Assembly: GCA_027886175.1 (NCBI GenBank)
Contig: JAJNNQ010000023.1
Location: forward strand, 1,208,501-1,272,500
Reading direction: 5' to 3'
DNA from: Phylloscopus collybita
Lineage: Eukaryota > Chordata > Aves > Passeriformes > Phylloscopidae
Length of the DNA: 64,000 bases
Position 1 is the first letter of the stretch. The number at the start of each line of letters is the position of its first letter. The notes under the pieces were generated by a model. That model had not been told where the DNA came from, did no database searches, and saw only the letters and a list, made by a program, of their open reading frames with translations. A program made the translations under genes and the position numbers. Below, piece by piece: positions 13,601-25,600 of this stretch.

Positions 13601-16600
13601 GGTGGGATCCTTTGACCCATTGGTCACATGCAGGGTCAACAAGCAAAGTCTCTCTTTAGGAGAGAAATGTGAAAAACAAGAGAGTTTAGAAAAACGTGCC
13701 CTTGTTTACCAGTTTCGTCCCTGGGAAAAGAATTTCCTGAAATCAAAACATGGCAGGCACGAAACCGTGGCTACAGTCTCTCCCCATGCCAAGGACAGGT
13801 GGGTTGTGGGTCTGGAGAGACAGAATGGATCAGCACAGCCTTGCTCTCGGCTGAACTGGCCAGAACGTGTGAAGAATTTCATGTGGAACCTAACTCCAGA
13901 GGGGAAGGGAAAGGTGGAGCAGGGCAGAGAGCACAGTTCAGGTCTCTTCCTCCTCAGGAACGTCATGCAAGCCTTAGTGACAAAAAGGAAGAGGAGAGAA
14001 AAAAGCTGTCCAGCAGGAAGGGAGGCAGCAGGGATGTGAGGAGAGGGGATGGAGCAGAGCAAGCTCAGCTGGCTAGCTCCCACCCTGCAGCTTCCAGAGG
14101 GTCCTGGGCAGTGTGGGGGGAGCAGTACCTTGTAGTCCATCTGCTCGGAGCAGTTGAACACGTACACCATCATGCCCAGGGCACGGCCCAAGTCCTTGGT
14201 GGTCTCTGTCTTGCCGGTGCCAGCAGGGCCAGAGGGGGCCCCGCTCATGGTCAGGTGCAGGGACTGGGTCAGGGTGATGTAACACCTGGGGAGGGAAGGG
14301 GAAGGAAGAGGGGGGAGAAGGGGAAGAAGGAGGGGAAGAAGGAGGAGGGGAATAAGGGGAAGGGGAAAAAGGAGGAAAGGGAAGAAGAAGAAAGGGAAGG
14401 AAGAAGGGGGAGAAGGGGAAGAAGAAGGGGAAGAAGAAGGAGGGGAAGAAGGGGAAGGAGAAAAAGGAGGAAGGGGAAAAAGGAGGGGAAGAAGAAGGGG
14501 AAGAAAAAAGGAAAAGAAGAAGGGGAAGAAGAATGAGGAGAAGAAGGGGAAGAAGAAGGAGGGGAAGAAGGAAGAGGGGAAAAAGGAGGAAAGGGAAGAA
14601 GAAGAAAGGGAAGGAAGAAGGGGGAGAAGGGGAAGAAGGAGGGGAAGAAGGAGGGGAAGAAGAAGGGGAAGGGGAAGAAGGAGGAAGGGGAAAAAGGAGG
14701 AAGGGGAAGAAAAAGGAAAAGAAGAAGGGGAAGAAGAGAGAGGATAAGAAGGGGAAAAAGAAGGAGAAGAAGAAAGAGGAGAAGAAGAAGGGGAAAAAGA
14801 AGGGGAAGAAGTGTGAAAACTCATGACCCAAAATCCTGCACCCGCAGTCCATTTTGGGCGCAGCCCTTGTGGGGGTTTCATCTGCCCGAAACCTACCTGG
14901 AAGCCCCTTCAATAAACACAACTGCTTTTTTACTCCCCGAATTTTGCCTGGCCTCTGTTTTTTAGGCAGCCCAGCAGGCTCAGGGCCCCAGGGCCTCACC
15001 TGTCGGTCAGGGGGGTGATGACCAGCCGGGGGGTGTTGCCCAGGTACTCGTAGCAGTAGAGGAAGCGGGCGTCGCAGATGTCGGCCCAGCAGTGCCGCTC
15101 CTCGTCCGACCAGCGGTGCCGCAGCTGCGACAGCCACAGGAAGGCCTGGCCACTGTCCACCTGCAAAAGGGCCACCAGCAGCGTGTCACGGCAGGCCCGG
15201 GGTGCCAGGCTGCCTCAGGCTGCAATGCAGGATGTAACCAAAGGTTTGTGTTCTATCAACAGGTAGGGCAGTGCTCTTTGTCTCCTCCGTGACCCATCCC
15301 TCGTAACGCCAGGGGGATCTTCTGTTCATGGGCCAGCTGTTCAAACCAGCTGGGACAGTGTTTCTTTATCCCTGCCAGGACCTACCCTCCCTCCAGGGGG
15401 ATCTTCTGTTCATGGGCCAGCTGTTCAAACCAGCTGGGGCAGTGTTTCTTTATCCCTTCCAGGACCCATCCTCCCTCCAGGGGGTATCTGCTGTTCATGG
15501 GCCATCCAGGCTCACTGCAGGGCTGATACAATTCCATCAGCCCATGGGGAGAGGCTCCACCCAGAGGGAGGAGCCCAGCATTCCCAGCTGGATCAAAGCT
15601 GAGATTTTATCAGAACAGCCTGTTTGCACTGGATTCCCAGAGGAAGACTGGACCCATCTCAGCACCACTGTGCCTTCAGAGGAAAACTACACCCTCCTAC
15701 AGGACCTTTGCTCCAACAGAACCACATCTGGCACTGCAGGAGGACTTGATTGGGCTGCTACCAACATGCTGACCAACAGTGTCAGGTTGTGTTCTGACTC
15801 TGTCAGAGGTGGGGTTTTTTTGGTTTTTTTTTTGTTTTGTTTTGTTTTTGTTTTGTTTTTTTTTTTTTTGTGTGTTTTTTGTTTGTTTGTTTGTTTGTTT
15901 GGCTTTTTTGCTACTGCATTCTTAGTTTAATTTTCCTACTAAAGAACTGCTATTCCTACTCTCATATCTTTGCTTGAGAGCCCCTTAATTTCAGTGGGAG
16001 GGGGTTTATATTTTCCCTTCCAAGGGAGGCTCCTGCCTTCCTTAGCAGACACCTGTCTTTCCAAAACAAGACACAAGGCACACCCAGCTCAGGGCCCTGA
16101 CAGGGCAGTGGTGTGGGACTCCCTGTGGGCCCACACCAGAGCAAGAAAGCTACAGAGAAGAAAAGCCCAAATGTTTTTCCTTTTGGCCCTGCAACACCAA
16201 CCTTCTGTGCGATCATCTTTGCCACCACGTCCCGCGCGTGCACGTCGATGGTGCAGATGGTCATGATCTTCTGCCTGTCGCCCTTGGAGAGCTGCCCCAG
16301 CAGCATCATCACCAGCGTGTTCAGCTGGGCCACCTGCTTCTTGTGGTACTCCCTCATGGCCTTCTCATAGCCTTCCTTCATCCTGGAGAAGGCCATGCCC
16401 ACCTCAGCTGTCCACCAGATCTGGGTGCAGCAAAGAGCCACCTGGAGAAACAGACTGGCTCAACAGCGGGGCAACACCGGGGCTTCCCTACCTCTGAGAG
16501 TGCCTGATCCACGGGGTGATCAAGGGTGGAGCATCCCTGACATGAAATAAAGTTCTGTTATATGGTATCAGAGCAGGCAGGAGAGCAGGGATCCATTTTA

Positions 16601-19600
16601 CAGCCATTGAAATCCCATCCCAGGTATATCCAGCAGCTTCTCATCAGTGACTGAGCCCCTTTCTCAGTGAATGAGCCCCTTTCTCAGTGACTGAGCCCCT
16701 TTCTCAGTGAATGAGCCCCTTTCTCAGGGAATGAGCCCCTTTCTCAGGGAATGAGCTCCCTTCTCAGTAACTGAGCCCCTTTCTCACATCTGAACACATG
16801 GAGACTGGAGACTACGAGGCTGCCAGAGGGGCATCCAAGGGGCTCCTTCCTCTCATCAGTCCCCATCAATCTGTTCTCTCACCTCACTGGGGGTAGGGGG
16901 CTTCCTGTGACCCCTGGGGTGCAGCAGCCACTGGCCAAATCCCCGAGCTGCATCCTGCTTGGAGCTCCGGTCAGAGCACGGAGCTCAGCCTGGGAATCCA
17001 TCAAGGGATGGCCAGGAGTAAGGAGAGCTCACCCTTCCTCTCCCCCTGGGAATCTCTCCCCAGAAACATTCCCATCCCCAGGCAGAGACCCCGCTGGGAG
17101 CAGGGAAGGGCAGGAGCAGGGACAGTACCTGGGCAGGGTGGTCAAAGAGCCACTGGTCCCTTGGCTTGTCCTCGTAGGCCGCCACGGCCGCGCTCAGCCC
17201 GTCCCTCACCGTGGCCCTCATGGTGTCCAGCAGGCCACTGAGCCACACCTCCACCTGCAGAAGGGGTTAAATCCCAGGGAACATCCTGCTCCTCCTCGGC
17301 AATGAGGGCTGGCAGCTCAGCTCCCCAGTCAAACAAGCCTCAGGCCTCCTCCAAACGGGAGGACTCAGCCATTTCTGGTCCTGCAGGATCAGCATCTCCT
17401 CCCAGACACCAAGGGAGGTTTTTGTGGAAATCCAGCTACAGGAGGAACTGAACTCCACCGAGGAGCAATTTAGCTCAACGTGTTCCAGCTCCAGGCCATG
17501 ACAGAGTCACCTGTGGGACTGGAGCACAATCTGCCAGCAGCAAGAGAATGCTGGGAAGCACAATTCCTGCTGAATTTAGTATTTCACAGGCAAAGTCCTC
17601 ACTGAGAGGAGAGTTTAAATGCCAAGTGCCATCACCAGGGAGCTCAGAGCTGGTATTACCTACTTTAGCTTCCTGTAATAGTCCATGGAGGCAAGTGCAG
17701 CTACAGGGACAGAAAAGCTGAGCAGCAATTTGATTCTTAAATTTTGTACTTTGACTCGCCCTATGAAATAAGGAAGATTTGGAAAACAGGGCAAAACCCC
17801 TTTTCTTTCCAAAGGCATCCATGCAGAAGTACTATGGAATAATTTATTCTGTTTTCATTCTGTACCCCCTCCCATCTGGGAGTGTAAGAGTAACCTTCAA
17901 AATCTCATTCAGTAATGAAAATTAAAAAGCCCAGAGAAGAATAGGCCACACCATGGGCTGTGAGGACCTATCCAGAGCAGGAGCAGAGCTGTGGTGTGAG
18001 CAAGGATTAAGTGCCACACCACCTCCTACAGCTTTTCTCATGCAGGCTGTCACTGTAGGACACGAAAAGAAGATGAAAGACTCCCAATATTTCAGGAGGC
18101 AAAGAGCATGGAAAAAAAGGCTTTATTGTCTAATTCTTACTGCCTTTTGTAAGGTGTTCCCATACAGACTTAACATGGTTGGTGAATAGGGACAACACCT
18201 CTCTAATCCCACTGGTTAAACCAGAGAAACAGCAAAACACCACCTGCAGAAGGATTGTTTGGAGAAAGTGTAGCCACGGTTCATGCCTGCAATGTTTTGA
18301 TTTCCTGAAATTCCTTTCCCAGGGAACAATCTCTGTAAATAAGGAATCTGTTATCCTACACTATCCTGTTTTTCTTATTCTTTCTCAGAATAGGGAATTT
18401 ACTTGATGTCCCCCTAATGCGACCAGTGTGGTCCCAGGATCCCACCTCTTGGGTGGGCTCTTGGTAAAAAGGTATAAAGACAAGTGGATTAAGAATAAAG
18501 ACAGATTTGGAGTCATCTCAGCCTTCTGAGTGTCTGTGTCCTGATTTCGTGTCCTATAGCAACAGAAAGGATAGTTGTTTACCAAGGAAGTTTCTTCCCA
18601 AAACATTCTTGAGAATTTTTTTTCCTTGGGAAAAGTTGGCAGCTGCTAGCAGGCTAAAATCTCTTAGACTTAGAAATATCAGGCCCACACGGGCAGGGCA
18701 GTGAAGCCCTACAAGGTCCTGGCCCACCCAAGGGCTGTGGGAGCAGGTTCCACCAGGTGGTTTGGGCAGACAAGGTGCCCCCTCTCACCTGCCCACTGCA
18801 GTCACAGGGCTCACTGAACTGGACATACTCCTCCTCTCTACTGAACATCCCCAGGGCAACCTTGGTTGTCTTCTGCTCGGAGTCCAGCTGGAACTTCAGC
18901 TTGGCCAAGTTGTCAAAGAGTTTGGAAAGGTGACGCTGCACCTGCGAAAGGGATTGTGTAAATAAAGGGGACAGAGAGCAGCAAAGGTGTGACAGCCACA
19001 ATCCTGCTCACAAAGGTGCTGGCACTGCCCAGGCTCCCCAGGGAAGGGGCACAGCCCCAGAGCTCCAGGAGAGCTTGGACAGCGCTGCCAGGGATGCCCA
19101 GGGTGGGATTGTTGGGGGGGTCTGGGCAGGGACAGGAGCTGGGTTTGATGATCCTGGTGGGTCTCTTCCAGCTCAGGCTATCCTGTGATCCATCCTATGG
19201 CTTGTCTCTCCAGGTCTCACTTCCACAGAGGATTCCACCCCCTCCTCAGCAGCCACAGCCCACCAGTTTCTCACCTGGCCAGTTCCCAGGAGGTGCCAAG
19301 TGGATCAAGAAGCAAAGGACACTCAGCTTCCCCACCAGGACAAGCAGAAATCCTTTCAAATCTTACACAAACCACAGAATCCTGTTTCACACCTGTGAGT
19401 GGGCAGGCTCAGCAATCCCCAGTGCCCACTGCCAGCCCCTGGGCACTCTGCAGGGCCTTGGCTGTGCTCCAGCACTCCATACAATTCTGCCACCAGAGCC
19501 TGGAACGCACCTGAATCTGCACCAGCTCAATATCCAGTTCAAGTGGATAATATCATTGTCTATTTAATCCTCCTTTAGGAATTATCAGGCCTTGAAACTA

Positions 19601-22600
19601 CAGTGGAAAGGCTGAGAGCGTATCCGTGTGTGATCCTGCCTGACATTTACTTTGATTTTACTGCAAATGGCTTTGAATAACAGAAAAGCACCAGGAATTT
19701 CTCCTTACTCCGTGGAGCATTTCAACACAGCAGCTTTTCTCTGCTTCCTGTGTTTTCTTCCTCTCTCTCTCTCTCCATTTTATGCATCAATCAGCTGTGT
19801 GTTTATGACACTCTGTGGGCTGAAATCAGCCAGCAGCAGCAAACAGATCCAAGCAGAGTTAAAGGTGAGTGGCAACAAGAGCATTGCCAAGCCTGCCCCC
19901 TTCACATGCTGACATTCACAAACGCTGGAAATTGAGGGAAAGCTTCAGGAGGCTGAGATTGCTCTCTGTGAAAAGGCAAAAGGGAATTGATTCCTCACCC
20001 CCAGCCCAGGCTGGGCAGGGCATGGCCTTGCCAGGCTGAGGTTTCCTGAGAACAGCTCCACGTGGAAAAGCACCTGCAGGACTGAATCCTCTGAACTTTT
20101 CACAGGAAGAGTGAAAAAGTTCTGGAATGATCTCCCCAGGGAGGTGGTGGAGTCACCATCCCTGGAGGTGTTTAAAACAAGACTGGATGTGGCACTTGGA
20201 TTAGCTGAGGTGTCAGGGCTGGGTTGGACTCGATAATCTTGGAGGTCTCTTCCATCCTGGGGATTCTGTGATTCTGTGAACTCTGCCCACAGGAGACAGA
20301 GGGCTGGGAATGGGGGGAAGGGGACTGTGAAGCCATTTCTTACAACAGGGAGGTTACTGCCAGCTCCTCCTTGGGCTGATCCAGCTATCCTGCCCAGCCA
20401 GGAGGAGCAGTGGTGTCTCTGGGGGGATTCCCCACACCTGGCATTCAGATCCCATCCCAGGAACTCAGTGCAGGGCCAGACACCACCTGGCCCTGAGCCC
20501 AGCAGCTGCTCACCTTCTGCAGGCTGTGCTCCCCACTGCCCTGCCAGCAGCACATCCCAAAGGCTTTGCAGGGGGAAGGAAGAGAGGCACTTACTGAAAA
20601 TTGCCTCTCCTGTCAAAACACCAGCCCTCTACCAACCCCCAGGGCTCAGCACTCCCACACTGGGATGAGCAGCCCAGGGCTCTTTGTTTGGTGGCACCCC
20701 AGGCTGGGATCCAAGGTCAGCAACAAGAGATCCTCAGCAAAGTCGTTCTCCTGCAGCCTCACTGCATCCCAGCAGAAACACAGCCCCTGTTTCTGTGGCA
20801 CAAACCCCGTGGAGGTGCTCTCTGAACCTGCCACAGGCATCCCCAGGGTCAGATCAGACAGGGCAGAGATGACAGATGGAGAAGGAGTTGTTAATCCACA
20901 TAGGGTGGGAGAAAAATCACTCCAGAAAGGACAGTAAGGAGAGTCCCAGGAGAACAACACCTTCCACTGTGTGACACTCCTGACAGCTGGAAAATGCAAA
21001 GGTGATGCAGTACCAAGCCTTACCAGGTGTGGGTTGGTGCCATTGGAAAGAATATCCAGTAAATCCGCAGAAGAAATGAAGTAAAATCTGGGAAAGGCCA
21101 ACCTTTTCATGTCCAAATACTCAGCCAAAGCCTTCTCACACAGAGACAACCTGGGGAGACAAAGCAGAGCCCAGGACAGGTGTGTTAAACACCTGCCACG
21201 CTTCCTGCTGCCCTTGGGCTTTTCAGGCAGTTTCTTCCCACCGTGGGGAAATGCCAGGCAGGAGCTGAGCCTGCAGCTCCTTCCCACAGCCCTGAACAGA
21301 TCCACAAAGCACAAGGGAACTCACTCTCTACTCCAGGGGTCAAACACCCAAGAGTCAGGGCAGCCTCATAAAACAGCAGAAGCACCAGTGGAAGGAGAGG
21401 TTGGAAAGGTTTGCAGCCTGACCCACTGCTTCAGACAAGCTTGTAGCTTGCCACAGGTGGTGGCATCCACTGGGATGAACATTTCCAGAACTGCTTTTAT
21501 TCTAATGAGCCACATTTTAAAGTCTGATTCCAACCAACTCAGCTTTTTGTGCTTGCAAAGCATGAAAGGAAAGTTGTTTGCTCCGATCTAAAATGAATCT
21601 TGCAGTGTTCACATGCTAAACTGCTGCTGAGCTTACAAAGTTCCCAAATAACATTCTCTGTGAGGAACATTGGCCTTGTTCGATTGAAAATAAAATCCAA
21701 TCTTTATTTGAAATGGAGAGCTGCTACTGACACAACAGCTTAGCATGGACTTTGAAGTGTTTTTTAGGCAGATTCATGTGCTAAGTGAGGAGTGTCTCCA
21801 TCTCAGGGCACTCAGGTCTGTCTCAGGGAGCTGTTTTGCCTCGTGTCAAGGGCACACTGGGATAATTTTGTAAATTGAATGGGCTCAGCCCTGCTGCAAA
21901 CATCACGGAATCACAGAAGGGTTTGGGTTTGGGTTTGGGTTAAAGCCCATCCAGTGCCACCCCTGCCATGGGCAGGGACACCTTCCACTGTCCCAGGCTG
22001 CTCCAGCCTGGCCTGGGGCACTGCCAGGGATCCAGGGGCAGCCACAGCTGCTCTGGGCACCCTGTGCCAGCCCTGCCCACCCTCCCAGGGTGATAGGTCA
22101 CAAATACAAAAACTTGAGGAAGATCAGAAAAGCTGGAGAGTCGTGACTGCAGAGGAGGCACAGCCTCAGAAAAAGCCTTGGAGCAGAGGTTCAACCAACT
22201 CCTAACAGCTGATTGCAGTCTCTGACAAAACCCTGGGACTGAGGCTCTACCTACCTGCTCTGGATGTCCTCCAGTTGTTGGGACAGGCCAGGTTTATTGG
22301 TGGCTTCAATGACATTTGGGGTTTTCTGAACTTCATAGGCCAGTTCTTTGAAATCCACATCAATGCCCTCAAAGCGTTTGGAGTCCTGCAAAGGGACACA
22401 AAGGTCACAGCAACACTCTAAACCTCTGAGGGCTGTTTTGGGGGTGAGGGGAAAGTTCCTCCCCCAGCAGTGGAAGGCATGTTCCTCCTCAGCACGGCTG
22501 TGAGCCTGGAGTAACACTGGGACCTGGGCTGGAGGCACCCTGAGGAGGTCCCCAGAGCAGGAGAAGGAGAGAAGCTGCTCTCCCCCAGCACCAGTGTGGA

Positions 22601-25600
22601 AGGACAGGGAGGGAAAGCTGCCAAAGCAGCCTGGGCCAGCTCTGTTTGATGATTTGCAGTGTCTGAGTAATGATCTCGGCCCTCTCCCCTCCAAAGGAAG
22701 AGGGAACATGACTGCAGCACAGAAGGAAGGGCTCACTCAGCACCCAGGAACTCTGTGTTTGCCATGCAGTGATTCAAGAGAGAAGATCAGCTCCCTCAGC
22801 ACGGCTCAAACACAGCCTGGGGTACAAAAACATCCTGGGGGAAGGACCACAGCACTGAGGGGGCCTCCAGAGAAGCGAGGCAGCAGGAGAACAGCCCTGC
22901 TTTGGGCAATCTGGCACTGTAGATGACCCCACTTAATAATGGAGCCTCTTCTCCAACACTTTCCAAACAGGAAATCTGGGACTTGGGGGGCTCCTACCTG
23001 GGGCAGCTGTGCCCGGATGTCCTCTGAGCCTATGAAAATGCTCTCCAGGTGAGACCAGGTGCACTGCACCTCGAACCAGAGGGAGAGCACGGAGTCAGCA
23101 GTGGAGAGCTTCCTCTGCCAGGCAGACACCTCCTCCAGGAAGAAAGCAATGTGTTTGGACGACATCAAGTTCTGCAGCTGCACCTGGTTGTCTTCCAGAG
23201 TTTCGATGAGCTCCTCGTCTGACTTCAGCAAGGGGATGTTGGTGTGGGGGTGAGGCTCATACTGAAACTCCCTGGAGCTCCAGGTGACCCTCAGCTCCTT
23301 CAGCACCTTCTCCGTGCTCATTTCTCGCACTGCTTTGTCCACGATGCCGTGGACCTCCCCCTCAAATTGATGCAGGTTGAGCTTGAGGAGGTCGGCCAGG
23401 GTGGTGTCCGTGTCCATCACGAACCTCACACCTGTCACCTGCATCAGCTGCTTCCAGTGCCTTTCCCTGATGGCAGGGTTTTGAAGCTCTGCCACGGCCT
23501 TCAGGGCTGTCAGCATGTTCTTCACCTTGCTGTCCAGCCCACTGAAAGCATCCCACGCCCTCATCTCTTTATCCAGGTTCCGAATCTCCCTTGCAAACTT
23601 TTTGCACTCCAGGTCCATGTTCTCCACGTTAATATCCACCCATCTGGTGGTCTGCCAGTCCTCCAGGCTGGTGTTCACCAGGGAGATCATGTCCCAGAGC
23701 TCTTTGAGAAGACACAGCTCCTTCCTGCACTGCTTCAGTTGTTTATACTCTGGCACCACGACTTCAAACAGACTAGCTGACTCATAAATTGAGGTCATGG
23801 CTGACTCCATCTGTTTAATCTCCATGTGCTTTGCATCCAGCAGTTGATAAGGCTTTTCGGTGTCAAACCTAGAAATAAGCGTTTATTCTTCCTAAGTGAT
23901 GTTGTAACAACTTCTAAAGTACCCATAAAACAAACAGAGCCTCTGAGAGCCACGGGAGAGATGAAAGGTCTCTACTACACCCTGATGGCTGAGCCACGTG
24001 GCACTGCAGACACCACCCAGGCCCAGCCTCTTCCCAGGGACACAACACAGGCACAGCAGGCTGTGAGCAGGGAGGAGATCTGTGCACCACCAGCACATGC
24101 AGGTGATGCCTTAAGATGTCAGGCCTTCCACATTTCAAATCCTATAGTGCATTGCTGCATAGCTCTGAACTCCATATCAAGTGTTGGTCCACTGTCCTCA
24201 CATTTTGGTCAGACAAAACAATCCCTCCGTGCCTGTGATCCAGGGACACACCACAGCCTCAGGCCCCAAAAAGTACAATCAAAAGTGAATTGGGGTGGAG
24301 CAAACTGGGGCTAAATTACTTCATTACCTGAAGCTGTAATTGGACAATTAACCCCTGATAGGCAAACAGACCAAACCTATATCTGTCTGAAAAACTGGCG
24401 ACATCTTGGGTGTAGCCTCTGTGAAGCTTTTGGCCGCCCAAGGTGCCTCAACTGAAAGCCTTTAATAAACACCCACTTTATTCTGTTAACTCTGCTCTAG
24501 GCAGCCATTCTAAGGCACCACAGGGATGAGATTTTTTTTTTTTTCTCTCCAGGCTGGCACATCTGTACCTGAAGGGAGCTTCCCTCCCGAAGCGCTCGCG
24601 GAGCCGCAGCTGCTGGGCGTCGAAGGCGGCGCAGCTCTGGCGCAGGGCGGTCACCTCGCCGGCCTGCAGAGGGGCCACCTGCTGCTTCACGGCCTGAGCC
24701 AGCTTCTTCACCTGGCCCCACCGCTCTGGCAGCTCCTGCAGGGGCACAGAGGAGCTGGAGCTGGAGATTTGTGACCGCAGAGGAGGCACAGCCTCAGAAA
24801 AAGACTTGGAGCAGAGGTTCAACCAACTCCTAAGGGCTGATTCCAGTCTCTGACAAAACCCTGGGACTGAGGCTCTACCTACCAGGTACCTACCAAGCAG
24901 GGGCTAAATTACTTCATTACCTGAAGCTGTAATTGGACAATTAACCCCTGATATGCAAACAGACCAAACCTATATCTGTCTGAAAAACTGGCGACATCTT
25001 GGGTGTAGCCTCTGTGAAGCTTTTGGCTGCCCAAGGTGCCTCAACTGAAAGACTTTAATAAACACCCACCAGGGTTGGCTCTGTGGGGTGGGATCTGCGA
25101 CACTGTTAAAGGTCACAGTGACACACAGACTCTGACTTCAGGAGGCTGACAATGACCCTGCCTACTTTGGGTTATTTCCTCTTTTCTACGCTGCTTCACA
25201 GAGAATAACCCAAGTGGTGAAAGACAAACCTCTTCAATTGCAGCCATGGTTCGTGCTGTGATGTTTGGGTTCTTGTTGCAATAGGACACGAAAGAAGGAC
25301 ACGGACTCGTGATCAGAAGGCTGAAAATGACTCCAATCAGTCTTCATTGCTCGAGAACCTCTTTATACTGTTTTACAAAGAACCCACCCAAGGGGTGGAA
25401 GAAAGACAAACTCCTTGGACCACATTGGTCAAGTCAGAGGGACATCAAGAGAAGTCCCTCCTAGGGAAAGGAATGCAGAAAACAGGATACTGTTAGAAAA
25501 ACATATCCCTTGTTTAGAGAACCGTATCTGGGAAAGTGTTTCAGAGAAATCAAAACATCACAGGCACGAACCATGACTATATCTTCTCTGTTAGGAGGTG

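Noticed and set aside
13706..14881. A 391-codon minus-strand frame rich in Ser/Pro/Leu/Phe
   Set aside because: It is real exon 27 with read-through into the adjoining pyrimidine tract. Exon 26 reads into TGA right after its donor, so the extension is not a coding isoform.
21917..21942. GGGTTT repeats resembling telomeric DNA
   Set aside because: Only four units, not TTAGGG, and in the place of the GGGTTTGGGTTGG motif of a reverse CR1 element; a local slippage product.
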